Assembly (NCBI GenBank): GCA_003427395.1
Contig: BFEA01000021.1
Coordinates: forward strand, 3,392,624 to 3,419,350
Reading direction: 5' to 3'
Source of the DNA: Chara braunii
Lineage: Eukaryota > Streptophyta > Charophyceae > Charales > Characeae
Length of the DNA stretch: 26,727 bases
The notes under the pieces are model-generated. The model ran no database searches and had not been told where the DNA came from. It saw only the letters and a list, made by a program, of their open reading frames with translations. The first letter of the stretch is position 1. Each line of letters starts with the position of its first letter. Below, piece by piece: positions 8,395-17,857 of this stretch. The position numbers were made by a program, and so were the translations under genes.

Positions 8395-10209
8395 TAGGTT
8401 GAAAAAATCTTGGACACCGACCGCTTAACAAATAAAACAGCATCAGTTGTCAAGCATCTTCGAAACTCCACCAGCATCACCACTCTGAGTCATCCCACAG
8501 ACCCCTCTCAACCCCCAGCAAAGGAGACGGATTCCATATGTGAATACGTCAGGATTTTTTATGAACAACTACTAACCTCCGAAAAACCCTCGAACTCTCC
8601 TATTATCCCCCCTCACTTGGAGCACGCACTGTGGGACGCAACCAAGCGTATCCTCTCGGATATGGACTCAGCCTCCCTAGAGGGCCCGGTCACACTGGCT
8701 GAACTCGAAGCCACTGTCAACAGCATGGCCAAGGGCAAATGCCCCGGACCAGACGGATTACCAGTAGAGTTCTACCTCAAATTCTGGACACTCCTAGCAC
8801 CCGATTTAGTTCGGGTGTTCAATCAGATCCTCATGGACCAGCCATTAGGCCCCCACACAGCTGAAGGTATAATTATGCTTTTATACAAAAAAGGAGATAA
8901 ATCCGACGTCCGAAACTACAGACCAATATCCCTACTGAATGTCCATGGTAAGATTCTAGCTAAGACACTAGCTCGCCGTATAAACCCCCTTCTAACCAAG
9001 CTGGTACACCCAGACCAGTCCGACTTTGTACCAGGCAGACAGGTCTTGGATAACGTGATGACAATCTCCCAATCTATAGACTGGATCAGGAATCACAACC
9101 TAAATAAGACCGTTATACTCATCGACTTCCAGAAGGCATATGATCGGGTAAACTGGGACTTTGTCCAAGCTACCCTGGAAAGAGTGGGGGTGGGCCAAAA
9201 CTTTCGCAAATTGGTCAAAGCGCTTTACGGCGCGTCAACAGGAAGAATTTTAGTCAATGGTCACCCATCCTCGCCCTTCAAGGTTACCCGCTCACTTCGC
9301 CAAGGATGTCCTCTGGCCCCTTCCCTTTTTGTAATCCAGCTAGAAGTCTTGGTTAACATGATCAGAGAACACATGTCCTACTCCGGACTTCAAATAACCC
9401 CCTCTTACTCTATCAAAGTATCCCCACTGGCGGATGATTTCTCAGCCATTTCTGATAACTCTCCTACCTCTTTGTCAGCCCTAGAGCATTGTCTGTCCAT
9501 CTACGAGATAGCCTCAGAAATGAGAGTGAGCTAGCAGAAATCAGTGGCTCTCACCCCTAATGGCCAACCCCTGGCTCTTGACATTGGCATTCCAGTCAAA
9601 CCTATATCGGAACCTGAAAGACACCTGGGCATCCAGGTCTCCTTCGGGAACCCCACAGAACTACAGAACACTATCATAGAAAATAAGATCAGAGATGTCT
9701 GCTCCGTCTGGTCAAAAACAAAGTTCTTGTCACTTTTCGGAAGAGCAACCATCATTAACACCTTCGTATCATCCAAGATCTGGTATATTCTTTCTATCAG
9801 AGCCCCCTCTCCTAGCGCCTTCACCAATATCAGATGTCTTCTGACAAGAGTGTTATGGAAAGGAGACTCGGAAGCCCGATCTGCTATTAGCAAAGTAAGT
9901 TGGAAAAAAATAACAGAAAAGAAGAAGGCAGGAGGAATTGGCATACTAGATCCGGAAACACAAAACCGAGTACTACTAGCCAAGTGGCCGGTGAGAGCAC
10001 TAACCACTGTAGAACAACAGCCATGGATCATCCTCGCTCAACACTCTCTTGCCAAAAAGTGGAACTTTTCAGACCCAGACGCGGTCTGGGCAGCACTGCT
10101 GATGCGCCCTTTCACCTCTAGGCCAAACACCGGCACCTGGACCTGTATCCTGAAAGCCTGGGGTAAGATGCTTCCACAAATCCTGGATGAACCCAACACT
10201 CGTCAATAA
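8395..10209 (+). pseudogene. LINE-A ORF2, part 2: reverse transcriptase domain
   Basis: A continuous frame (frame 1) with a single in-frame TAG at 9532-9534. Motifs in order: PGPDGLPVEFY (8742 on), LYKKGDK then NYRPISLLN (motif 1/2), IDFQKAYDR (motif A Asp, 9121-9150), RQGCPLAPSLF (motif B, 9298-9330) and LADDF (motif C, 9427-9441). Motif C is LADD rather than the usual Y/FADD. TAG 9532 sits where LINE-B has VNW, so a Trp codon was lost. After it come the thumb and connection (LSLFGRATIIN, near 9730). The frame ends at TAA 10207-10209 through a frameshift near 10190-10205; the protein continues in frame 2. This domain would copy element RNA at the nicked target. Confidence 0.9.
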
Positions 10210-11551
10210 ATTCTTGATACCCCCCCTCTTTGAGAATCCCTTCATCCGCAACGAGACCGGATCCCCCTTCTCAGTAGCAAAGACACCGGGCAACTTTGGC
10301 CTCAAATGGATGCAACGCGGGGTATGGTTAGTTCGCCACCTGTGGGACAACAAGTCAGAAAAATGGAAAGACTTTAAGGATATCAAGCCTCAACTCACGG
10401 GTCTCCAACACTCCCTAGATCACCTAAGGGAGATCATCAAGGCCATACCGCTCACTTGGGTGGACACACTGAAGAAGGCAGACCACATGGTGCAGGAACA
10501 GCAGTGGTTCAAGCCTGCTACAGCGGAGGAGACACTCTACAAAATTGACAAAGTTAATGAAGACAACACTGTAGAAGCATCGGAGTGGTCTTTGCAGAAC
10601 AACGAGCTTAAGCAAACCAAGGATCCTCAGCAGATCAATATTGCAGGGATGGAGGAAGTCAAGGTTCAGCAGGGACAAAGCGTACAGGGTTCCCCAGGTT
10701 TCCGGACCATTATGCAGGCGGTCCCTGTCAAAAGGTGGAAAGTCAATGTCTGCAGATATGGTTGGCCCATTACAAACCCAGAAGGAGTACCAAAGAAAGT
10801 TGTTATTAAGGACTACACGTCTCAAGTGGGATATTCGCTCCACTCGCACGCACAAACGTTACAAGCAGGGCTCATACTATCCTGGCAACGAAGATTATCC
10901 TCTCTCAAGCTTCAACCGCTAGCTCCCAAATGGATGTTGTTCTTCATCCATCCCATATCCTCCTCTCTCGAGACAAAGGTTGGATGCCTTCAATGGATGC
11001 ACCTCCATTCCTGCGTCCCAACCGCCTTGTGGTGCTCCGAGAAGGGCATGGATATCTCAACTCGCTGTGATGCATGCCCCCACCCATGCCTGGAGGACTG
11101 GCTTCACCTATAGTGGGAATGTGTCATCGCAAGGGGCTTCTGGGACACAATGAATTCCTGGTGGGCAGGGGCCTACAGCTTCACGAGCTTCTGGAATTTG
11201 GGCTTCGTCATCACAGGAAGGTTGGACCCCCACGCTAGCTTTCATCAGATAGGACGGATAGCCCAATTTTTCAGAGTCAGAGTCTTCTGGACTTTATGGC
11301 TAACTCGACGTGACAGGCGCTTTCTAGGTTATGGGTCCTCCCTCCGACCTCTGATATCACAATTTAAGCACTCTATCAGGCTAGATATTATGGCTGATTG
11401 GATAAAACTTAAACGTCAATATGAATCCAGGGAAATAGCCAGTACTCAGTTCCACAAGAAGTGGTCTTCACCTTTCAAATGGACTACATTGACAAACAAG
11501 GACAAAATTGTCTATAATGAGTTGTTGTGGGATAACCACGCCCAGGTCTAA
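10187..11551 (+). pseudogene. LINE-A ORF2, part 3: C-terminal region with zf-RVT-like zinc motif
   Basis: Frame 2, continuing ORF2 after the frameshift near 10200 and broken by TAG 11111-11113. It aligns closely with LINE-C: WLHL-stop-WEC here against WLHLCWEC there. The zinc motif is CDAC (11066-11077) with HLxWEC about 11 residues on, matching the C-x2-C...H-x4-C pattern of the plant zf-RVT family. A FWTLWLTRRDRRF segment follows, typical of the same family. The stop replaces a non-ligand position. The end is TAA 11549-11551. The role in retrotransposition is presumed nucleic-acid binding. There is no RNase H domain. Confidence 0.85.
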
Positions 11552-11821
11552 ATTCAAATTCTTCTTATCAAACAGTTTTGGCTGAGAGGACCGACGACAG
11601 GGTTTCACACAGTGCCCTCAGGTTAATAAGATGATTTTCCGTAATAGATCTCTCATAGGTCTGTTATTGCTCATATCCTTTCCATGTCTGCTTACTTCTT
11701 CTTATTCCTGCTTTGTTCCGGGTAGACTGTGAGGACCCCGGCCTCGAATACTTATTATAAGGGACGTTGGGCCCGGTTCCCAACATGTGCCGCTCCCCAC
11801 GAATAGAATGGAGCAATGTTG

Positions 11822-11825
<4 letters not shown>
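11552..11825 (+). other. LINE-A 3' UTR
   Basis: Non-coding, between the ORF2 stop and the poly(A). It contains CTGTGAGGACCCCGGCCTCG (from about 11727), a close match in inverse orientation to 13764-13789 of LINE-D. GGGCCCGGTTCCC nearby resembles the GGACCCGGTTTCC of LINE-C and LINE-D. These matches support a shared 3' UTR in the LINE-A/C/D lineage. Confidence 0.7.
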
Positions 11826-11886
<61 letters not shown>

Positions 11887-11890
11887 NAAA

Positions 11891-11921
<31 letters not shown>
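11826..11921. repeat. Poly(A)-poly(T) junction between two LINE tails
   Basis: About 68 A (11826-11894, with an ambiguous base at 11887) directly followed by 27 T (11895-11921). The A run is the tail of LINE-A (+) and the T run is the complement of LINE-C's tail (-). The N may mark an uncertain assembly join, so exact lengths are unreliable. Confidence 0.9.
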
Positions 11922-12630
11922 GAAAAGCATAGTTACATTATACCGATAAAAGGAGGTCGGGAATCCCTCCATATCTCAACCCGGAGAGGAGAAAACGGCC
12001 TCAGAGAGGCTATCTGGAAACCGGGTCCAGAATCCCATGTTTCTGTCAACAGACGTGTCAATTCTGAAAAGAGGTTCCAAACATGAGCAGCTAAAAACTA
12101 TCAACAGAAACCGAGGGAAAGTCTGTCTTTCTATCCATGACCCTATAGACATTCATATCCGGGGGCTTAACCCGGTTACGAATCTTGGTAGTCCATCTGC
12201 GACCTACCAAAAATCTCTTGATCGAATTTCCTCTGATGGATCTAACCAAGAATCAGTCTGCACTCCGGCCCTAACCACGGGCCATTCCAACTGCAAGGCC
12301 GCCAGGGCGAGGCTAGAAGACTTAAAATCGGGACTTTTCCATTAACATTGTCAAAAACTCTGTGAAACCAGCTCACAGGCCTTTGAACCCTACGGTTGCC
12401 TGCTTGAAGTGACTTGCTAGCCTTATGAGCAACACACAGAGATATATCCACTATCCCAGAGAAAAAAAAGCATGGAGTAAACAGCTTATCCAGAGTCCGC
12501 TTAGAAAAACTGAAACCGGGGTTTCAACTTCTGTCTGGAGAGATATAGAGCCTTCTGCCGGGAGCAACAAAATGGTTGAGTAGGGACTACACTAGCCGAC
12601 AGAGGGGAGACATTTAGCACTGTATGGATG

Positions 12631-13416
12631 TTAGCTATTGCCTGTAGGATGACTCCATAGCAGGTCTGAGTAGAAAAGCTTGTTGTTAGCCGATAGATCC
12701 GCCCATTTATACGGGGAGGACCATTTCTTTTGAAAACCAGACCTAGCAATATCGATTGAGGCTGAAGATTTCTTAATTCTAATCCAGTCTGCTGTGATGT
12801 CTAGCCGGATCGCCTGCTTGAACTGTGTCAGCAGGGCGGGAAGAGTGGAGTTATCATTGAGGAATCGTCTGTCTCTTCTTGCCAGCCACAGGTTCCAGAA
12901 TGCTCGATTCCTAAAGCAGTGAGCTACCACGCTTAGCTGTAGTTCGTTGAAAGCCGGGTTGAGTCTACCTGTCACCACGAAGTCCTGATTCCAGAAATCC
13001 ATCACCGTATAAGCCCTGCACCACCAAGAGTTCAGTTCATCCCAAAAGCCTCTAGCGAAGACACATTCCCAGCAGAGATGAAGCCAGTCTTCCAAAGAAG
13101 GATGGGAGCGTGCGTTGCAGAAAGCGGAGACATTCATACCCTTTTCAATACACCACATTGTAGTAGGAGTACATGAGTGGAGATGTAGCCACTGTAGGCC
13201 GCCCACTTTGGATTCCAGGGAGGAGAGGAGGAGTTGAATATAGAAAAGGATCCATTTAGGTTGGAGTGGTTTCAGTTTGAGAGAAGAGACCCTGTTTTGC
13301 CATCTTAAGAGGAAACCTGCTTGGAGGGTTCGGGGTTTTGAGAGAAAGTTATAACCAGTTTTAGCAGAGTAGTCTGAGAGGGGGACCTTAATAGTTGAGT
13401 TGTCGGAACCAGTCAC
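12631..13416 (-). pseudogene. LINE-C ORF2 C-terminal fragment (zf-RVT-like)
   Basis: An open frame of about 261 codons matching the end of LINE-A ORF2. Shared segments include TLQAGF, SSLKLKPLQPKW, ESKVGGLQWLHLHSC, LEDWLHLCWECV, FWNLWLARRDRRF, IRLDITADWI and KKWSSPYKW. The zinc motif is partly lost: LINE-A has CDAC where this copy has CNARSHPS, so the second Cys is Arg. The frame continues upstream to 13440 (DICRFGWEVTG) before a TAG at 13449-13447, in a Trp codon that the neighbouring duplicate preserves. Non-functional remnant. Confidence 0.85.
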
Positions 13417-13432
13417 TTCCCAGCCGAACCTA

Positions 13433-13596
13433 CAGATGTCAACCTTCTAATCCTTTAAGGGGATTGCCTCCATGATGAACTGAATTGCAGAGCCTCCTTG
13501 TGTACCTTTCTTCTGTCGAATCCACAGATGTCAACCTTCCAATCCTTTAAGGGGATTGCCTCCATGATGAACTGAATTGCAGAGCCTCCTTGTGTA
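13433..13596 (-). repeat. 92-bp tandem duplication within LINE-C ORF2
   Basis: Copies start at 13433 and 13525. Over about 72 bases (13433-13504 against 13525-13596) they differ at one position: T at 13448, C at 13540. On the coding strand this is TAG in one copy and TGG (Trp) in the other; LINE-A has Trp there (KRWKVN). The sequence beyond the 72 bases is similar but more diverged (CTGTGGATTCG against CTGTAGGTTCG). 92 is not a multiple of three, so the duplication also breaks the frame. Confidence 0.92.
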
Positions 13597-13696
13597 AGTG
13601 CATTTTTCAACAAGTGCATTTTTAAAACTCAAACCCTCACTGCGCCGTAACTTTCTCTTCTCTTTATTTTATTTTTATGCAAAATGTCCGTGGGCC

Positions 13697-13698
<2 letters not shown>

Positions 13699-13727
<29 letters not shown>

Positions 13728-13930
13728 GAGACCTATATCGTTTTATATTTAAAGAAATAATTGTGGTCGAGGCCGGGGACCTCACAATTCAACCCAGAAG
13801 TCACAAGGGAACCATGCAGGAAACCGGGTCCAGCGTCCCAACCACTCTTCTGTCAAAAGAGGTGAAAAAGAACTTCTCAAAAAAAGATAAAACTTAAAGC
13901 TTAGAAAGAAGGCCGAATTTTAGGAATATC
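13699..13930 (-). mobile_element. LINE-D: 3' UTR and tail of another LINE-A/C family member
   Basis: A 29-base T run (13699-13727), the complement of a poly(A) tail, is followed by sequence matching LINE-C's 3' UTR. Both carry, on the minus strand, TTGACAGAA then CTGGACCCGGTTTCC. LINE-D also has TGTGAGGTCCCCGGCCTCG, shared with LINE-A. No coding part is recognised, so this is an extreme 5' truncation or a broken remnant. The right border is approximate. Confidence 0.7.
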
Positions 13931-14086
13931 TAAGTCCTCACATTCTTCAGCCTGAATTCTCAAAGGAATAAGTGAAATACCCGATCAAAGTTCCAGACAT
14001 ACCCAATATCAAACTAAAGGAACAACTTAAAGGAACAATCTGGATGGCTGCGAAAAGCTGGGAAGGAAAATACGCCTTTAAGTTAG
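13931..14086. other. Short non-coding stretch, nothing recognised
   Basis: AT-rich, no open frame of interest. It may include more of the LINE-D 3' UTR, but similarity fades. Confidence 0.4.
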
Positions 14087-14770
14087 GGTTACCCACTCAT
14101 CGTCACTGACCCAGAACACTGTGAAGAGCCTTCGTTGCCTAGTAGACGGGTTTTCCACATGCACTCAGTGGATACAACTCTAGTTTGCTCTTTACCGAGT
14201 CTCTCATATCATCCTCACCCCGTGAGTTTCTCCCTAAACCCCTGCAAACATACCGCAGCGCTTAGAGCATCGAGAAACAAAGAACGAACCAGGTCCTACA
14301 CTTATTGCCTATAAACTCAAGGATCAGGAGTTGGGCAAAAAGAAAAGTTGTAGGATTACCCTACACTGTGAGGAGCCTTTGTTGCCTAGACGGGTTTCCC
14401 ACCACGCACCCAATGGATACAACTCTAGTTTGCTCTTCGCCGGGTCTCTCATTTCGTCCAACCGTTGGTTTTCCCACTCCTCTCTCGTACTAACTACTCT
14501 TATAATAACTACAGTTGACTAACGCTCCCACCACTGACGATGGCACTCGCACTGCCCCCGTAGTGCCGCTGTCGATAGAAGAAAAGGTTGTAGGAATACC
14601 TTCTCATCATCACTTATCCAAAACACTTGTAAAGAGTCTTTGTTGCCAAGGTGGGTTTCCCACCACGCACCCAGTGGATACAACTCTAGTTTCAAATGCT
14701 CTTCACCGGGTCTCTCATATCGTCCAACCATTAGTGTTCCCACTGCTCCTTCATACTGACTATTCTCACA
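14087..14770. repeat. Three tandem repeats of about 245-261 bp
   Basis: The landmark GGATACAACTCTAGTTTGCT recurs at 14170, 14415 and 14676 (copy 3 diverges after CTAGTTT), giving spacings of 245 and 261. Each copy also carries a GAGCCTTCGTTGCC-like motif, GGGTTTTCCAC or GGGTTTCCCACCACGCACCC, and GGGTCTCTCAT. Copies 2 and 3 share (G)TTGTAGGA(A/T)TACC at their start and a CGTCCAACC motif. Open frames do not align between copies, so it is a non-coding repeat of unknown origin. Confidence 0.88.
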
Positions 14771-15108
14771 AAGAAAACCAACCTTAACACGAGGCAGAAA
14801 TACCTAAAACATACAAGGAAAGAAAATCACGAGGTTACTCCCATACCTCACAGAAAACAAGTATCCCTCTCTCTCAATCCTAAAATATTTAAACAATACA
14901 TGTTTCTAAAAACGAAAGGGCAGCCTCCGCGCCAGGAAAAGGCTAGGAAATAAACGAGCATTAAACCCCACTTTAGTAAACTAATAGAAAGCACTACACG
15001 AATAAACCAACTTTGAATGACAGGAAATAAGTAATCACCTAGAGTCCATTCTCCCTGAAATCCATAACGAAATGTAAGAACCAAGTGCCTAATACGTATG
15101 CCCAATAC
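14771..15108. other. Non-coding stretch, no gene called
   Basis: A minus-strand frame of 85 codons (15105-14848) is open and hydrophobic but matches no family known to me and has no supporting context. Otherwise nothing is seen. Confidence 0.4.
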
Positions 15109-15808
15109 TTAACGGGAATGGAAAACTAAACAGACCGTAGAGAACGAATGCACTGACCTAATTAAGTGAATAAAACAAAACATGAAATAAGTGAACATCC
15201 AACTGCCTTGCCATGTAGATAGGTCAACCGAGACATGCTGTAGTCCTTGGACATGCCTAAGCGCTGCCACGGCAACCACACGCTCTCCCATTGCGTCTAG
15301 ATGCCCCGCTCCGCCTTCCATGCTTATCGTAATATCTTCTGTTTCCGTTTGGATTTCACCACGCCCAGTTCTTGTCTCGGGCTTGCTCCAACAGGCACGA
15401 GCAGTCAACGATTCCGAAGTTGCCGAGGTAGCTAGGTCTTTTCCTCCAAAGCTTAAGATAAGTGAGTTCGTAATTCATTGCGATTAGGCTGCCAAGGGGA
15501 GTCGTCCGGGGGCCATACCACTGATTCACTGAACGCACCGGCATCCCTGCCCCAATCAAGGGCCAGTTCGGGTATAGTCTCACGTCGACATAGCTCAGCT
15601 ATGTCGGCTACTGGACGAGGGCCGTCTCTTCCCTCACTGCGTCGTACGGGCTCGAGGCGACCACTTGCTCCGCAAGTTCATTTCGCATCCACTGCTTATG
15701 TTGCAGCCAACTCAATAAGTCCCTCCACGAACCTCCTCGTATTTCATTTTTGTCCTTCTTACGGCCCACTTTTTTTTTGCTCTCTTCAGACTGCCAACCG
15801 GATAACCT
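15109..15808 (-). pseudogene. Unidentified protein-coding remnant with two frameshifts
   Basis: Three minus-strand open segments join in order with coding-like composition (charged, Trp-containing, few low-complexity runs). Segment 1 (15808-15608) starts RLSGWQSEES, has a Lys-rich stretch, then WRDLLSWLQHKQWMRNELAE, ending at a TAG. Segment 2 (15611-15453) reads VADIAELCRRETIPELALDW, then VVWPPDDSPWQPNRNELR, ending at a TAA. Segment 3 (15474-15109) contains SFGGKDLATSATSES and later GERVVAVAALRHVQGLQHVS. Each junction is a frameshift. The 5' side runs into an A-run and the N gap. I recognise no family; it could be a decayed host gene, exons with short introns, or part of another transposon. 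The opposite strand is also fairly open, so strand assignment is a judgement from residue composition. Confidence 0.4.
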
Positions 15809-15818
15809 TTAAAAAAAA

Positions 15819-15933
15819 NNNNNNNNNNNNNNNNNNNNNNNNNNNNNNNNNNNNNNNNNNNNNNNNNNNNNNNNNNNNNNNNNNNNNNNNNNNNNNNNNN
15901 NNNNNNNNNNNNNNNNNNNNNNNNNNNNNNNNN
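15819..15933. other. Assembly gap (115 N)
   Basis: A run of N preceded by eight A. It separates the unidentified coding remnant from the 3' end of LINE-B, so the LINE-B tail and any target duplication may be hidden here. Confidence 0.98.
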
Positions 15934-16198
15934 ACCCGGGGGTAACCAGTGGGAACCAGCTTAGAACCTAATGAGCCAATTCTACAATGTTAAACAATTA
16001 TCCACTGATCAATGCTCTATTCATCTGATATCCATGATCAACAGAAGGAAGTCAACTAGCATAGCACCTCTTCACCCTTAATGGGCGCCAAATAAACATG
16101 AAATCCAAGCACTTTACTAGCTAACTATCCAAACCAAGCAATGGGCACAATACAATTACTTGGGGGAGGGAAGAAATCAGAAAATTCAGCCATGGACT
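15934..16198 (-). other. Probable 3' UTR of LINE-B
   Basis: Non-coding sequence directly downstream (on the minus strand) of the LINE-B ORF2 stop. No poly(T) tail complement is visible before the gap. It shows no similarity to the LINE-A/C/D 3' UTR, consistent with a separate lineage. Confidence 0.45.
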
Positions 16199-17857
16199 TT
16201 AGAGGAATAGAGGAGTCAACGATAGTCCAATCATTAAAGACAAGCCGGAATTTTTTTTAAGGGATTCCTGGGTTTTTACGTGTCCCCCTTCCCAAATTAC
16301 TTTCCCCAGCCTCCCACCCTGATCACCTCCCAGCCAACTTCTGTTAAATTGATTAATGTGAACCCAAATCTCATTTGGATCTGATAGAAGCTGAATTTTT
16401 TCTTTAACTTGTTCCCATTTGATAGTTAAGTCATTTTGAACCTGCTGTTTGATAGTTTCAGTAAATTCTGGCCCGTCCAGTCGCGCTCCCTCCATTTCAA
16501 AGGTACATCTTCTTGTCCAGATCGCCCATATGATCGCTCTCCTACCTATTATGAACATGTTGATTGTGAAGTCATCACCTTGGTCCGGATGCTAGGATTC
16601 TAATAGGAGGGCTTTCCATTCCCAAGGCCAGGATTGAGAAGTATTTATTTGATTCCAGATTCTATCCCACCATCTCCAAAGCCAGATTGATCCCGGGCAT
16701 TGGAGAAAAATATGCTCTATCGTTTCAGGGATGAGCTTGGATGGAAAGGCTGATCTACATAACTTACACCATGGGGAGGCAATGCCCTTCTGTTCAAGAG
16801 ATGACCTATCAATGATCCAATCATTCCTGGCCAGACATCTATGAACAATTTGTCATTGAAGGGAAACAATTTTCGCTGGTTTAGATTTAGAGGCTTGAAA
16901 CCATTTAATTCTTTTCAACTCGTCTTTACTGACATTAAGGTTCTTATGCCATCTTTCTTCAATACGGTCCTTTAAGTTAATCCTAGGCCGGAGCATCCTA
17001 TATGATGCTTTGACTATGAGAAAGTATAGGTTTCTTGGATAAGATTGATTACATTTCCCAGGGAGTGACCAGCATCAGCTAATGGGGTCAAAAGGCAGAT
17101 GAGAGATAGGAGTGTGTGGTCTAAAGGCAAGTCATTTTTCATCAATCTTCAACACTCTAATCCTGAAGATTTGGTCATGCGAGCTCCAACTAATTTTCTC
17201 CTGTTGACCCCGGTAGAGAATGTCATCATCTTGAATTTGAAAAATTGATAGAAGAATTTGATTCGGGTTATGGATTACAATTATATTACCAACTATGCCC
17301 TTAATATTATGAAATGCTACCCAATCATTTTCAATAAGTTTGGGACCTTTCCGTAGGATTCTGATCCATTCTAGTGGAATTAAGTCGATTATCAAATCTA
17401 GAGTGGCAGTCTGATGGTGACTATATCTAAGCTGTTCATACAGATCCGAAGCCGACCTCCAGTTTCTGATCTCTTGATTCCATAGATCTCTAATCCTTAT
17501 TATTCCCCTTTTAATCCAACTTCTCGAGGGGGATTCCATACAATGTAGAACACACCCTTGATTGTCCCTAATAAAAGTATTGTTGAAAAGAGACTGCTGA
17601 CAAACTTCTTCCCATCTTGACGGAAAAACTTTATCTGGGATAGGCATCTTTCTCCAATTCTTTATAAGTATGATCCAAAATGGATCCCGCCTAAGATCTT
17701 TCCTAATTGTCTGCCTATCCGAAGTCTCTTCCTGATTTAGGTCCCCTTGAGATCCTCTAGGTAAAGACCATGCGAGGTTTTCCAACCACATTAGGGAATC
17801 TATGTGATCAGGGACCTGAGGGGCTAACCTTTTTATCTGTTCAAAAGCTAGGAAGGA
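16199..17857 (-). pseudogene. LINE-B ORF2, part 3: C-terminal region with zf-RVT zinc motif
   Basis: In the same frame as the reverse transcriptase, down to TAA 16201-16199. In-frame stops are TGA 17134-17132, TGA 17077-17075, TGA 16855-16853 and TAG 16603-16601, with the leading TGA at 17860-17858. TGA 16855 lies in LQ-stop-QIVHRCLARNDW, where zf-RVT proteins of plant LINEs usually have a conserved Trp. The zinc motif is WCKLC (16773-16759) with EHIFLQC (to 16698), a CX2C...HX4C arrangement. RAIIWAIWTRRCTFEM follows, the usual downstream block. Reading through the stops gives a full-length domain, so this part is intact apart from nonsense mutations. Confidence 0.85.

Larger units (their letters stand above)
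5306..11894 (+). mobile_element. LINE-A: near full-length, inactivated L1-like non-LTR retrotransposon
   Basis: A coherent element reads ORF1 (DUF4283-like region plus CCHC knuckles), ORF2 (APE endonuclease, reverse transcriptase, zf-RVT-like C-terminus), a 3' UTR (11552-11825) and a poly(A) from 11826. The ORF order and the absence of LTRs, integrase or RNase H place it among L1-type LINEs of the plant kind. ORF2's ATG (7279) overlaps ORF1's stop (7296-7298) by 20 bases, suggesting coupled translation in the ancestor. At least four frameshifts and four clear point stops make this copy dead. The 5' border and target duplications were not found; the span given runs from the ORF1 ATG to the end of the A-run. 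Confidence 0.9.
11895..13596 (-). mobile_element. LINE-C: 5'-truncated relative of LINE-A
   Basis: Reading leftward: a C-terminal ORF2 fragment (13596-12631), a 3' UTR (12630-11922) and a T run (11921-11895) that is its poly(A) tail. The ORF2 remnant aligns over its full length with LINE-A 10690-11551, with many substitutions throughout, so it is a separate, older member of the same family rather than a copy of LINE-A. Endonuclease and reverse transcriptase are absent, as in a normal 5'-truncated LINE insertion. The 5' side is complicated by the 92-bp duplication. Confidence 0.85.

Noticed and set aside
9531-10031. Minus-strand open frame of 166 codons
   Set aside because: Antisense to the LINE-A reverse transcriptase thumb region.
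10424-10855. Minus-strand open frame of 143 codons
   Set aside because: Antisense to the LINE-A ORF2 C-terminal region that aligns with LINE-C.
15191-15945. Plus-strand frames opposite the unidentified remnant
   Set aside because: Ser/Pro/Arg-rich composition typical of an antisense shadow, and one frame runs into the N gap. The minus strand looks more protein-like, though I hold this loosely.
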